Assembly (NCBI RefSeq): GCF_031348265.1
Contig: NZ_CP133771.1
Location: 1,178,001 to 1,242,000, forward strand
DNA length: 64,000 bases
Direction: 5' to 3'
Source of the DNA: Streptomyces collinus
GTDB taxonomy: Bacteria; Actinomycetota; Actinomycetes; Streptomycetales; Streptomycetaceae
Shown here: positions 1 to 7,857 of the stretch, in pieces
Numbering within the stretch: position 1 is the first letter of the stretch
Layout of the letters: each line of letters opens with the position of its first letter
Notes under the pieces: generated by a model
The model's input: only the letters and a program-made list of their open reading frames with translations
Databases searched by the model: none
Told to the model about the DNA's origin: nothing
Translations under genes and position numbers: made by a program

Positions 1-150
1 CCAGGGTGTCCCGGTCACCCGCGAGGTGCAGGATCAGCATCCCGTTCTCCTCCGACACGCGAAGCCCGAGCGTGTCTGCGTAGAACGCCCTGGCCGCCTC
101 GATGTCGTTCACCGAGAACCCACTGAACGCCTTCGTCGTACCGAACATGA
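1..150 (-). CDS. VOC (glyoxalase/bleomycin-resistance fold) family protein, 5' part only
   Basis: The first 50 codons of a gene that runs off the left edge of the window. The N-terminus MFGTTKAFSGFSVNDIEAAR followed by a segment that reads AFYADTLGL is the opening beta-alpha unit of vicinal oxygen chelate proteins, where the phrase 'F..YxxxLGL' is very typical. The ATG at 148-150 is preceded by GGGAGGCGATC, a good ribosome binding site. Family members bind a metal or a small ligand and are often annotated as glyoxalases, but substrate cannot be predicted from this fragment. Confidence 0.8.
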
Positions 151-247
151 TCGCCTCCCGGGGACAGTCTCCTCAGGGGAGGACCCGGGCGCATCCGGAA
201 ACTCATCGGTCAGCGGGCCGACCAGCGGTGATGCCGTACCGCGGGAG

Positions 248-1228
248 TCACCCGGCCGGACGACGGCCTCTGCGGCGGAGCCAGCTCAGCAGGCCGTGGG
301 GAGGGGTGGGCTCGGGAGGTGCGGGCCGTTCCGCCACCGGAGCCGGGGCCGGGGTCGGGGTCGAGGCCGGGGTCGCGGTCGCGGTCGGGGTCGCGGTCGC
401 GGTCGGCGTGAGCGGACGAGGTCCGGGCGGAGGTGTCGGGAGGAGCCCTTCCGCCACGGGGTGCCGGCGTCGGGCCTCCTCCAGCGTGTGGGCCAGGTCC
501 GCGCGGAACCAGGAAACCTCGTCCGGCTCGCTCGCCGTCATCAGCTCCTCCGCCAGCTCGGCGGCGGCCGAACCCGGTGCGCCGTGCGCCGGGAGCCGAG
601 GTCGGCGGTCGGCCAGGAGCGCACGCTCCCGGGGGTCCGGGACGATGTCCGCCACGTCGGCCGGGTCGAGGAGGCAGGCGACCGCTGCCGCGCGGGCCCA
701 GGGATCGCCCCCCGCCTCCCGGGTCAGGAATCCGACGTGACGCCCCCGCCAGTTGCGCGGCCGCCGGTCCATTCCGGCCTTCAGCCCTTCCCTGATCTCA
801 ACGGGGGTGCGACGGGCGGTCAGCAACCCGGCGTTGCTCCTCTCGGCCGCGAACTGCCTCAGCTCTTCGGCCAGATACAACCAGACGACGGTCCGGTAGC
901 GGTTGAGGTAGAAGGTCACCGGGACGAGCAGGCCATAGCGCGCGAGGCTCGTGAACCTGGTGGGTGCCACCTCCATGAGCCGGGCTCCCTCGGTGGTGCC
1001 GACGGTCGCGACGCGCTCGCGCAGGATGTCCGGAAACCCCTCCCCGGAGCGCAGCCGGTCGATCTCGGCCCGGGCGACGCGCCGGCCCCCGCCTCCTTCG
1101 TCGGGAACGGTCCGGATGAGCCCCAGGTTCACTGCGAGCTCGAACTCTCCCCGCTTCAGGTCCAGTTCCCGGGCGGCCCGGCTGGGGGCGCAGGTGGGGC
1201 GGTCGGGTGTCGTGCCGGTGCGTGACAT
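248..1228 (-). CDS. DUF6397-like hypothetical protein with Pro/Thr-rich tail
   Basis: A 326-residue protein from the ATG at 1226-1228, chosen because GGGGGAG lies about 7 nt upstream; an ATG at 1366 in the same frame would add 46 low-complexity residues read from a repeat region. The N-terminal part (about 20-80) looks like a small winged-helix or MerR-like fold (ARELDLKRGEFELAVNLGLI, then VARAEIDRLRSGEGFPDIL), followed by a domain with YLNRYRTVVWLYLAEELRQF and a Pro/Ala/Thr tail coded by a hexanucleotide repeat. I recall this as a Streptomyces family called DUF6397; its function is unknown. It may bind DNA, but that is inference from the helix pattern only. Confidence 0.75.
   Translation of the reverse strand: MSRTGTTPDRPTCAPSRAARELDLKRGEFELAVNLGLIRTVPDEGGGGRRVARAEIDRLRSGEGFPDILRERVATVGTTEGARLMEVAPTRFTSLARYGLLVPVTFYLNRYRTVVWLYLAEELRQFAAERSNAGLLTARRTPVEIREGLKAGMDRRPRNWRGRHVGFLTREAGGDPWARAAAVACLLDPADVADIVPDPRERALLADRRPRLPAHGAPGSAAAELAEELMTASEPDEVSWFRADLAHTLEEARRRHPVAEGLLPTPPPGPRPLTPTATATPTATATPASTPTPAPAPVAERPAPPEPTPPHGLLSWLRRRGRRPAG
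341..410. repeat. Hexanucleotide-type low-complexity repeat in coding sequence
   Basis: A run of GGTCGC/GGTCGG-type units on the plus strand, read on the minus strand as alternating Thr/Ala/Pro codons in the C-terminal tail of the DUF6397-like protein. Such tracts are prone to slippage, so the tail length probably varies between strains. Confidence 0.7.
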
Positions 1229-1274
1229 GGTCGGTCTCCCCCGTGGAGTCAGAGTCAGCGGCTCACTGCCGCGT

Positions 1275-1337
1275 GCGATCGCCGTGTGCGGCCGCCGTAC
1301 GCGATCGCCCGTCTGCACTTCGCCGTCTGCGATCGCC
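1275..1337. repeat. Three palindromic GCGATCGC sites as 26-28 bp direct repeats
   Basis: GCGATCGCC begins at 1275, 1301 and 1329, so three copies occur within 63 bp, each followed by a partly conserved GCCGT segment. The array sits directly upstream of the DUF6397-like gene (start 1228), where a promoter or operator would lie. GCGATCGC is self-complementary, which suits a dimeric regulator, but no regulator is assigned. Confidence 0.5.
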
Positions 1338-1414
1338 GTGAAAAGACCGTAGCCGGTTCGGCGCATCGCGTGGCGAGCCTGTGGATAACTCCACGGGGAT
1401 GACGAACGTGCAGG

Positions 1415-1828
1415 TCAGAGGTCCGTGATCGGTTTCGGTTCGGGCTGGCGTGCGTCCACGTCGAGGTGCTCGCCGACCCGGTTGACCAGCAGTGTCATCT
1501 CGTAGGCGATCTGGCCGATGTCGGCCTCCGCGCCGCTGAGTACGCACAGACAGCTGCCCGTGCCGGCCGCGGTGACGAAGAGCACCGCGTCGTCGAACTC
1601 GATCATCGTCTGGCGGACGCTGCCCGCGCCGAAGTGCCGTCCGGAGCCCTTTGCCAGGCTGTGCAGCCCGGACGACACGGCCGCGAGGTGCTCGGCGTCC
1701 TCGCGGCGCAGTCCGGTGCTCGCGCCGGTCACCAGGCCGTCGTTGGACAGGACGAGTGCGTGCCGCACCTCGTGGACGCGCTCGGTCAGGTCGTCCAGCA
1801 GCCAGTCGAGTCCCTGGTTCTGCGCCAT
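1415..1828 (-). CDS. Roadblock/LC7 domain protein, second CvnB paralogue
   Basis: A 137-residue roadblock/LC7 protein, the class that in conservons works with a small GTPase as a regulator or exchange-like partner. It begins MAQNQGLDWLLDDL and contains the family core VLSNDGLVTGASTGLRREDA and GRHFGAGSVRQTMIEFDDA. The ATG at 1826-1828 has GGGGAGACCGGAAG upstream; an upstream ATG at 1918 lacks this support. It is strikingly similar to the CvnB protein at 3551-3988 over nearly its whole length, but is separated from that operon by a convergent-side gene on the other strand, so it is an orphan copy, probably from duplication. Cytoplasmic signalling role is inferred from the family. Confidence 0.88.
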   Translation of the reverse strand: MAQNQGLDWLLDDLTERVHEVRHALVLSNDGLVTGASTGLRREDAEHLAAVSSGLHSLAKGSGRHFGAGSVRQTMIEFDDAVLFVTAAGTGSCLCVLSGAEADIGQIAYEMTLLVNRVGEHLDVDARQPEPKPITDL

Positions 1829-1932
1829 CTTCCGGTCTCCCCGTTTTCTCCCCGTGTGATTCCCCTCCTGGCCGGAGGATCTCCATCTCAGCCTTCCCCA
1901 CGACCGCGGCCGGGGCAAGGAGGATGGGAGCC

Positions 1933-2361
1933 ATGGCAGAGAAGATGACCGACGCGCAATGGCGGGAGTTCATTTCCCACGGCACCCGCACCGCGAAGCT
2001 GTCCACGGTCCGGGCGGACGGCAGCCCGCACGTGACCCCGATCTGGTTCCTGCTGGACGGGGACGAGGTGGTGTTCAACACCGGCAAGGACAGCGTGAAG
2101 GGGCGCAACATCCTCCGGGACGGCCGGATCGCCCTGTGCGTGGACGACGACCGGCCGCCGTACTCGTTCGTGGTGTTGCGGGGCCGTGCCCGTGTCTCGG
2201 ACGACCTCGACGAGATTCGGCACTGGGCCACCCGGATCGGTGCCCGGTACATGGGCGAGGAGCGCGCCGAGGAGTTCGGCGCGCGCAACGGCGTGCCCGG
2301 TGAACTCCTCGTCCGTGTCACCGTCGACAGGGTGCTGGCGGAGCGGGACGTCGCGAACTGA
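1933..2361 (+). CDS. PPOX class F420-dependent oxidoreductase / pyridoxamine 5'-phosphate oxidase-fold protein
   Basis: A 142-residue split-barrel flavin-binding protein. Visible features are the N-terminal GTRTAKLSTVRADGSPHVTP segment with IWFLLDGDEVVFNT, the usual beta strands that hold the F420 or FMN cofactor, and ARYMGEERAEEFGARNG near the end. Length fits the single-domain F420-dependent PPOX family. The ATG at 1933 was preferred over the one at 1924 because AAGGAGG ends 9 nt before it. It lies alone on the plus strand between two roadblock-containing minus-strand units. Substrate unknown; many relatives reduce unsaturated small molecules or act in detoxification. Confidence 0.85.
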   Translation: MAEKMTDAQWREFISHGTRTAKLSTVRADGSPHVTPIWFLLDGDEVVFNTGKDSVKGRNILRDGRIALCVDDDRPPYSFVVLRGRARVSDDLDEIRHWATRIGARYMGEERAEEFGARNGVPGELLVRVTVDRVLAERDVAN

Positions 2362-2386
2362 CCGAGGGAAGGCCCCTGGTCCGCGG

Positions 2387-2992
2387 TCAGCCGACCGAAT
2401 CGAGCAGCCGGGCGGTGTGCATCCGCCCGGCGTACTCGACGAGCCGGATCAGCACCTCCTTCCCCGAGTCGCGGTCTCGGGCGTCGCACAGCACCACGGG
2501 TGTGCCCCTGTCCAGGTCGAGGGCGCGCGAGACGTCCGGGGCGCCGTGCCGCCGGGCGCCCGCGAAGCAGTTGACCGCGACGACGAAGGGGATGCGCCGG
2601 TGCTCGAAGTAGTCGACCGCGGGGAAGCAGTCCTCCAGGCGACGGGTGTCCGCGAGGACGACCGCGCCGAGCGCCCCTTGCGACAACTCGTCCCACAGGA
2701 ACCAGAACCGGTCCTGGCCCGGGGTGCCGAACAGGTAGAGGGACAGGCCGGACCGGATGGTGATGCGTCCGAAGTCCATGGCGACGGTCGTGGTGGTCTT
2801 GTGGTCCACGCCGTCGGTGTCGTCCACCGACTGCCCTGCTTCGCTGAGGAGTTCCTCGGTGCGCAGTGGCCGGATCTCGCTGACGGCGCCCACCAGGGTG
2901 GTCTTGCCCACGCCGAATCCGCCGGCGACCAGAATCTTCAGCGCCAGTGCGCCGCTCTCGCCGCCCGGGGCGTCGGAGTGCTCGGAGACCAT
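2387..2992 (-). CDS. cvnD: Conservon GTPase CvnD
   Basis: A 201-residue small Ras/Gtr-like GTPase of the kind encoded last in Streptomyces conservons (cvnABCD). The P-loop is GGFGVGKT at residues 24-31, a switch region KTTTTVAMDFGRI follows, and the G3-like LFGTPGQDRFWF is clear. Family knowledge: CvnD associates with the sensor kinase CvnA and the roadblock and DUF742 proteins at the membrane to form a signalling assembly compared to eukaryotic G-protein systems. Unusually it is separated from cvnC by 125 bp of G-rich sequence, whereas these genes are commonly close or overlapping. Start ATG at 2992. Confidence 0.9.
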   Translation of the reverse strand: MVSEHSDAPGGESGALALKILVAGGFGVGKTTLVGAVSEIRPLRTEELLSEAGQSVDDTDGVDHKTTTTVAMDFGRITIRSGLSLYLFGTPGQDRFWFLWDELSQGALGAVVLADTRRLEDCFPAVDYFEHRRIPFVVAVNCFAGARRHGAPDVSRALDLDRGTPVVLCDARDRDSGKEVLIRLVEYAGRMHTARLLDSVG

Positions 2993-3074
2993 TGATCACT
3001 TCTCTCAGGAGTGCCGGTGTGTTGAGTGCGTGAGTGCTGTGGGTGCTCTGGGTGGTGTGGTCGGGTGGGAATGT

Positions 3075-3117
3075 GGGGCGTCGGGGCGTTGGGGCGTCGC
3101 GGCGTGGGACGTTGGGG
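3075..3117 (+). other. G-quadruplex-type motif in the cvnC-cvnD spacer
   Basis: On the plus strand G-runs occur at 3075-3078, 3083-3086, 3091-3094, 3106-3108 and 3114-3117 with loops of 4, 4, 11 and 5 nt, which meets the usual folding pattern for a four-tract quadruplex. It lies between cvnC and cvnD, on the template strand for these minus-strand genes. The core TCGGGGCGTTGGGG is repeated upstream of cvnA at 6637-6650. Pattern is seen directly; folding and function are not shown. Confidence 0.5.
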
Positions 3118-3528
3118 CTACAGCGCTCTCAGGCCCTCAATCACCTCGCGCAGGATCCGTTCGTCGGGCAGCTGCGCCGGTGGTACGGGACGGCTGACGG
3201 TGACGCAGCCGAGTTCCAGGAGATCGCCGAGGAGCACCCTGACCACACCGACGGGCAGGTCCGCGCCGGCGGCGAGTTCGGCGACCGACTGGGTTTCCGG
3301 ACGGCACAGGTCGATGAGGTTGCGGTGTTCCGGGCCGAGCGGGGCATCGTCCACTCCGGGTGCGCCCGGGTCCAGCGTGACCAGGGCGATCAGGTCGAAC
3401 CGAACGCCGGTGGGGCCGGGCCGGGTGCGTCCGCCCGTCATGGCGTAGGGGCGGACGAGCGGGCCGGCCTCGTTGTCGTACCACTGGCTGCCCTGCTCGC
3501 GCGGGGAGCCCGTCATGTCCTCGGTCAT
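3118..3528 (-). CDS. cvnC: Conservon DUF742 protein CvnC
   Basis: A 136-residue DUF742 protein. The family signature is visible: GPLVRPYAMTGGRTRP near the start, then FDLIALVTLD, a helix-turn-helix-like stretch AELAAGADLPVGVVRVLLGDLLELG, and the conserved C-terminal end PDERILREVIEGLRAL. DUF742 proteins are the third gene of conservons and are thought to work with CvnA, CvnB and CvnD; the winged-helix look suggests protein or DNA contacts, but the biochemical role is not settled. It starts 22 bp after cvnB, in the same minus-strand operon. Confidence 0.9.
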   Translation of the reverse strand: MTEDMTGSPREQGSQWYDNEAGPLVRPYAMTGGRTRPGPTGVRFDLIALVTLDPGAPGVDDAPLGPEHRNLIDLCRPETQSVAELAAGADLPVGVVRVLLGDLLELGCVTVSRPVPPAQLPDERILREVIEGLRAL

Positions 3529-3550
3529 CTGCGCGGACCGTTCTCCCGGT

Positions 3551-3988
3551 TCATCCTGCGGCGGGGGGCTGCGCGGCCATGCGGGGCGCCGTGCCGAGGT
3601 GCTCGCCGACGCGTTTGACCAGGCGGGCCATCTCGTAGGCCACGAGGCCGATGTCGGCGGTGACGGCGGTGAGGAGGGCGAGGCAGGATCCGTCGCCCGC
3701 GGCGGCCACGAACAGGAAGCCCTCGTCCATTTCCACCATGGTCTGGCGGACCCCGCCGGCGCCGAAGTGCCGTCCCGCGCCCTTGGCGAGGCTGTGGAAG
3801 CCCGAGGCGACGGCGGCGAGGTGCTCGGCGTCCTCGCGGCGCAGGCCGGTCGAGGCGCCCACGGCGAGGCCGTCGTTGGACAGCACCACGGCGTGCCGGA
3901 TGTCGCTCACGCGGAGCACCAGATCGTCCAGCAGCCAGTCGAGTTCGCCGGAGTGCCGGGCGGACTGTGTGCTCGGATCCTGGATCAT
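3551..3988 (-). CDS. cvnB: Conservon roadblock/LC7 protein CvnB
   Basis: A 145-residue roadblock/LC7 protein with the core VLSNDGLAVGASTGLRREDA and RHFGAGGVRQTMVEMDEG. The ATG at 3986-3988 overlaps the TGA of cvnA (ATGA), which argues for translational coupling and fixed stoichiometry; it was chosen over an ATG at 4075 for this reason. In the family, roadblock proteins partner small GTPases (here CvnD). Nearly identical in layout to the orphan paralogue at 1415-1828. Confidence 0.92.
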   Translation of the reverse strand: MIQDPSTQSARHSGELDWLLDDLVLRVSDIRHAVVLSNDGLAVGASTGLRREDAEHLAAVASGFHSLAKGAGRHFGAGGVRQTMVEMDEGFLFVAAAGDGSCLALLTAVTADIGLVAYEMARLVKRVGEHLGTAPRMAAQPPAAG

Positions 3989-6615
3989 GCGGGGTCTCCT
4001 TCGCTGCTGTCGCTGCCCGTCACGGGGCCGGGGGTGGTACCGCGGCCGGGTTGCCTGCCGCCGCCGCGCGCCCATCCGGAGCGGTAGGCCGCCATGCGGT
4101 CCCGTACGAGTTCGGGGGTGCGCTCGTCGTCCCGGCCAGGGGACCCCGACGGCTGCTCCTCGGGACGCTTGTCGCGCAGCTGGGGAGCGAGGCTGGCCTG
4201 CCGTACGCGGCGCGGGAGATCGTCGGAGTCTTCGGGCTGCTGCGGCGGGCGGTGCAGTCGCAAGGTGGCGACTCCTGGGGGTGGGGTCTGGCTCGGGGTC
4301 TCCTGGTGACGCGGAACGTCCGCGTGACGTGAGTTGTTCACGTGACCTGAGTTGTCCGCGGGACCTGAGTTGTCCGCGGGATACGAGCTGTCCGCGTGGC
4401 GCAGGGTCCCGGGCTCCGCGGGGGCCGGTACGGGGGCCACGAGGGCGCGCCGGTCGGCCTGGGCCGGGACGGCGTCCTGGAGGAGGGTGTCGTCGGGCAC
4501 GCGCGCGAAGGCGCGTTCCCCCGGCTGTCGCGCGGGTTCCGCCGCTTCGGGGGCCTCTTCCGCCACGGCGGTGTGGAGCAGGGCGGTGGGCAGCAGGACG
4601 ACCGCGGTGGTGCCGCCGTACGGGGAGGTCCTCAGGTGGACCTTGACGTCGTGCCGGGCGGCGAGCCTGCTGACCACGAACAGGCCGAGCCGGTCGCTGT
4701 CGAACAGGTCGAGCGCCTCGGACTGGGCGATGCGGCGGTTGGCTTCGGCGAGGGTCTCCTTGCCCATGCCGAGGCCGCGGTCCTCGACCTCGACGGCGTA
4801 GCCGTTGCCGACGGGTTCTCCGGTGACGCGCACGCGCGTGTGGGGCGGGGAGAACTGGGCGGCGTTCTCGATGATCTCGGCCAGCAGGTGCGTGAGGTCG
4901 GCGACGGCCGCGCCGGCCACGGCCGCCTCGGGGAGTTGCCGCACCTCCACGCGCGCGTAGTCCTCCACTTCGGAGACGGCCGCGCGGACCACGTTGGTGA
5001 GGGAGACCGGCATGCGCCAGGCCCGGCCGGGGGCGGCTCCGGAGAGGATGATCAGGCTCTCCGCGTGGCGCCGCATGCGGGTGGTGAGGTGGTCGAGGCG
5101 GAAGAGGTCGCTCAACTCGTTCGGGTCGTCGGAGCGGCGTTCCATGCTGTCGAGGAGGGCCAGCTGCCGGTGGACGAGGATCTGGCTGCGGCGGGCGAGG
5201 TTGACGAAGACGCCGGAGATGCCGCTGGCGAGTTCGGCGCGTTCCACTGCGGCCCGCAGCGCGGCGCGGTGCACGGTGCCGAGGGCCTCGGCGACCTGCC
5301 CGGTCTCGTCCTCGGCGGGCGTTCCCGGCGGGGCCTCGGCGCGGATGTCGATCTCCTCGCCCGCGCGCAGTTTCCGCATGGCGTCGGGGAGTTTGCGCCG
5401 GGCGATCTCCAGGGCGCTGTTGCGCAGGCTAACCAGTTCGACCACGAGGCCGCGTCCGATGCGTACGGAGATGACGAGCGAGGCGGCGACGGCGGCGAGG
5501 CCGAGCAGCACGGCTGCGCCGGCCGGGGTGAGCAGTCCCCGGGTGAACGGGTCGGCCCGTTCCGCGACCCCGCGTGCCGCGTCGTCCTCGATGACGCGCA
5601 TGCCGTTCTGCACGCGCGCGTGGGACGTGTTCCAGGTGCTCTCGGGTGCCGCGTCGACCGCCTTGGAGCCCGGCCCGCCGGCGAGGACCCTGTTCTCCGC
5701 GTCGCGCAGGCCGGTGTAGGCACTGCTGTCGGCGAGGGTGTCCCATGCGGAGCGCTCGGTGCCGCTCAGGTCCGCGACGGCCGACTCGGTGAGCGTGCGG
5801 CGCAGGGCGACGGCGCCGGTGAAGAGCCGTAGCCGCTCCCCCGTCAGGGTGCCGTCCAGGCGGGCACTCGCCAGCACCGCGTCCTCCTGGGCCAGTGCCT
5901 CGCCCGCGCGGGCGAATTCGAGCAGCACACGCGCGTCGGAGCCGAGGTCGGCGTCCCGGATGCCGGTGAGGGCGCCGCCGACGCCGAAGGCGGCCGAGAT
6001 GGTCCGGGTGTAGCGGTCGTACGTCTCGGCCCAGCCCGCGCGCCTGTCCTGGACCGCGGTGCGCAGTGGCGGCAGTTCCTCGGCACCGGCGACGAAGGCC
6101 TCCAGCCGCTGGGCGACTCCGGAGGGCAGTTCCCCGCTGTCGGCGACGGTGGTGTTCTTGCCGAGCCTTAGTTTCGCGACGGCCCGGTCGGTGCGCCGGG
6201 CGAGTTCGTCCAGTTCGCCGGTCCGGACGGCGGACGGGTCGGTGGCGTGGCGTACGGCGGCCGCGCGTTCGGCCTGGAGGGCGGCGACGGCGGCGGAGAC
6301 GGGGGCGCGGACGGTGGCGTCGACGCGTTGTACCTGCCGTAGCCGGGAGACGTCCTGGGCCGTGGTGACGGTGGCGTAGGCCCACAGGGCCAGGAGGGAG
6401 ACGACCGGCACCATCAGCAGGCACACGATCTTGGCGCGGACGGTGCGGGGGCGTATGTGCCAGCGCTCCGCGCGCGGGGGTGCCGCTTCCGGCGTGCCGC
6501 CCGAGGGCGTGTCGGGGCCCTCCTCGGCCGGTGGTCCGGCATGCGCACGGCGACCGCGCACGGGAGGGGACGGCGCCTCGGCGCCGGCTGTGGGGGTCCT
6601 ACGGGGTGTTCGCAT
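3985..6615 (-). CDS. cvnA: Conservon sensor histidine kinase-like protein CvnA
   Basis: An 876-residue membrane sensor. A long Pro-rich cytoplasmic N-terminus is followed by a membrane helix (about 63-82), an extracytoplasmic nitrate/nitrite-sensing-type helical domain, a second membrane helix near 365-390, a HAMP-like linker with NSALEIARRKLPDAM, and a kinase region with LFRLDHLTTRMRRHAE and the HATPase boxes EIIENAAQFSPP, EDRGLGMG and DSDRLGLFVVSRLA. The LDHL segment stands where classical kinases carry the phospho-accepting histidine. The disordered tail holds 18-bp tandem repeats. No response regulator is next to it, as usual for conservons: output is thought to pass through CvnB-D. Ribosome site GCGAGGAGTCC precedes the ATG. 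Confidence 0.92.
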   Translation of the reverse strand: MRTPRRTPTAGAEAPSPPVRGRRAHAGPPAEEGPDTPSGGTPEAAPPRAERWHIRPRTVRAKIVCLLMVPVVSLLALWAYATVTTAQDVSRLRQVQRVDATVRAPVSAAVAALQAERAAAVRHATDPSAVRTGELDELARRTDRAVAKLRLGKNTTVADSGELPSGVAQRLEAFVAGAEELPPLRTAVQDRRAGWAETYDRYTRTISAAFGVGGALTGIRDADLGSDARVLLEFARAGEALAQEDAVLASARLDGTLTGERLRLFTGAVALRRTLTESAVADLSGTERSAWDTLADSSAYTGLRDAENRVLAGGPGSKAVDAAPESTWNTSHARVQNGMRVIEDDAARGVAERADPFTRGLLTPAGAAVLLGLAAVAASLVISVRIGRGLVVELVSLRNSALEIARRKLPDAMRKLRAGEEIDIRAEAPPGTPAEDETGQVAEALGTVHRAALRAAVERAELASGISGVFVNLARRSQILVHRQLALLDSMERRSDDPNELSDLFRLDHLTTRMRRHAESLIILSGAAPGRAWRMPVSLTNVVRAAVSEVEDYARVEVRQLPEAAVAGAAVADLTHLLAEIIENAAQFSPPHTRVRVTGEPVGNGYAVEVEDRGLGMGKETLAEANRRIAQSEALDLFDSDRLGLFVVSRLAARHDVKVHLRTSPYGGTTAVVLLPTALLHTAVAEEAPEAAEPARQPGERAFARVPDDTLLQDAVPAQADRRALVAPVPAPAEPGTLRHADSSYPADNSGPADNSGHVNNSRHADVPRHQETPSQTPPPGVATLRLHRPPQQPEDSDDLPRRVRQASLAPQLRDKRPEEQPSGSPGRDDERTPELVRDRMAAYRSGWARGGGRQPGRGTTPGPVTGSDSSEGDPA
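4308..4397. repeat. 18-bp tandem repeats inside cvnA
   Basis: Units of 18 bp begin at 4308, 4326, 4344, 4362 and 4380; the 4344 and 4362 units are identical and the others diverge. Each unit encodes six residues of the type ADNSGP/ADNSGH in the cytoplasmic tail of CvnA after the kinase domain. The repeat keeps the frame, so copy number can change without breaking the protein. Confidence 0.85.
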
Positions 6616-6976
6616 GGACTCCTCGCTCGGAGTGGGTCGGGGCGTTGGGGGCCGGCGGCTGGGTGGAGCGGCGCACTGTCGGACGAGGCGCCTCGGGAGC
6701 GACGTCGGGCGCAGAGCACACCGTCGGGCTCAGAGCGGGCCGGCCGGGGATGGCCGTTCAGGCGGTGACCTGGGCGCGCAACCGGGCCGCTGGGCCGGCC
6801 CGGACCATCGCCATGCCAGACCCCGCCCTGCTGACCACTGGCCCTGAGGGCCGGGCCCGCACGACCGCCGGCTCTCCTGAAGGCCTGGCGCACCGCCCCC
6901 TGACCGCGAGGTGCACGCGAACCCCGTGCCCCGCACCGCCGTGAGCCGTCACCGCGGCCGGTGTTCAGCTGCGCGG
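6616..6976. other. 361-bp gene-free stretch upstream of cvnA
   Basis: No supported gene. It must hold the cvnA promoter (minus strand). A quadruplex-type G pattern lies at 6634-6663 on the plus strand (G-runs 6634-6636, 6639-6642, 6647-6651, 6661-6663), 19-48 nt before the cvnA start. Two 14-bp near-identical direct repeats (GTCGGGCGCAGAGC and GTCGGGCTCAGAGC) start at 6704 and 6723, spaced 19 bp. A short inverted repeat around GGCCCTGAGGGCC lies near 6840 and may help end transcription. Confidence 0.5.
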
Positions 6977-7750
6977 CTAGGGGGCGGCGCTCTGCACCGG
7001 CCGCTGGGCCGAGGCGGACGCCGCGCGTTCTCCCGCCGTCGGCGACAGTGCGACGAAGGCCGAGGTCAGGAAGAGATAGGAGCCGAGGCCGACGGCGAGG
7101 GGGAAGATGAACTGCATCGCCGTTGCCCCGGGCAGGGCCACCGCGGAGGGCGTGACGCGCACGCCCACCGCGAACATCCCGGTGTAGTGCATGCTGCTGA
7201 CGGCCGCGCCCATGATCAGGGAGGCGATGGTGACCGCCACGGGCGACTTGATGTTGAGGGCCGCCCACAGGGCCGCCGTCGCCGCGACGACGGCGATCAG
7301 CACGGAGAGTCCGACGAGCAGCGGGTCGTAGGTCACGTCGCCGTGCAGCCGGACGGCCGCCATGCCCAGGTAGTGCATGCTGGCGACACCGAGGCCGGTG
7401 GTGAGCCCGCCGACGAGCAGGGCCCGGCCGCGGTCCCTGCCGTAGCCGACGGCGAAGACGCCGGCGCAGACGACGACCATGGCGACGAGCAGGCTCAGCA
7501 GGGTGAGCGGCACGTCGTAGCGGATGTCGGTACCGGCGACGCCGAAGCCGAGCATCGCCACGAAGTGCATGGTCCAGATGCCGGTGCCGATCGCCGAGGC
7601 GGCGGTGACGAGCCAGTTGCGGCGCGAGCGCCCGGTGGTGGCGAGCGCACGGACGGTGCAGCGCAGACCGAGCGCGGCGCCTATGCAGGCCATCACGTAC
7701 GACAGTGCGGGGGTCAGCCACCCCAGGGCTGCGTGGTCCAGGTGTCCCAT
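6977..7750 (-). CDS. MHYT-domain integral membrane protein
   Basis: A 257-residue membrane protein with seven predicted helices. The MHYT repeat motif is present three times, as WTMHFVAMLGF, SMHYLGMAAV and SMHYTGMFAV, each within a helix near the outer face. In the family the Met and His residues are proposed to bind a metal such as copper and sense diatomic gases (O2, CO or NO). Here the domain stands alone, with no GGDEF, EAL or kinase output attached, which is the usual Streptomyces form. The C-terminal 25 residues are Ala/Gln rich and cytoplasmic. It is monocistronic and divergent from the methyltransferase gene. Confidence 0.92.
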   Translation of the reverse strand: MGHLDHAALGWLTPALSYVMACIGAALGLRCTVRALATTGRSRRNWLVTAASAIGTGIWTMHFVAMLGFGVAGTDIRYDVPLTLLSLLVAMVVVCAGVFAVGYGRDRGRALLVGGLTTGLGVASMHYLGMAAVRLHGDVTYDPLLVGLSVLIAVVAATAALWAALNIKSPVAVTIASLIMGAAVSSMHYTGMFAVGVRVTPSAVALPGATAMQFIFPLAVGLGSYLFLTSAFVALSPTAGERAASASAQRPVQSAAP

Positions 7751-7857
7751 GGCCCCGGGACGCTAGACCCGGCAGGGGCGCGCGAACGGGGCGCATTTCG
7801 AAAGGTGTTGGAATATGACTCAAGGGTGCACCGGAACGATCGGGTCACGCTCGAACG

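Noticed and set aside
341..410. GGTCGC run as an origin or regulatory repeat
   Set aside because: Lies inside a coding frame as Thr/Ala/Pro codons; simple codon repetition explains it.
248..1366. Longer reading of the DUF6397-like protein from 1366
   Set aside because: The extra residues are read through the GCGATCGC repeat, and the ribosome site favours the ATG at 1228.
4308..4397. 18-bp repeats as a possible CRISPR-like array
   Set aside because: There are no spacers of different sequence; the repeats are directly adjacent and coding.
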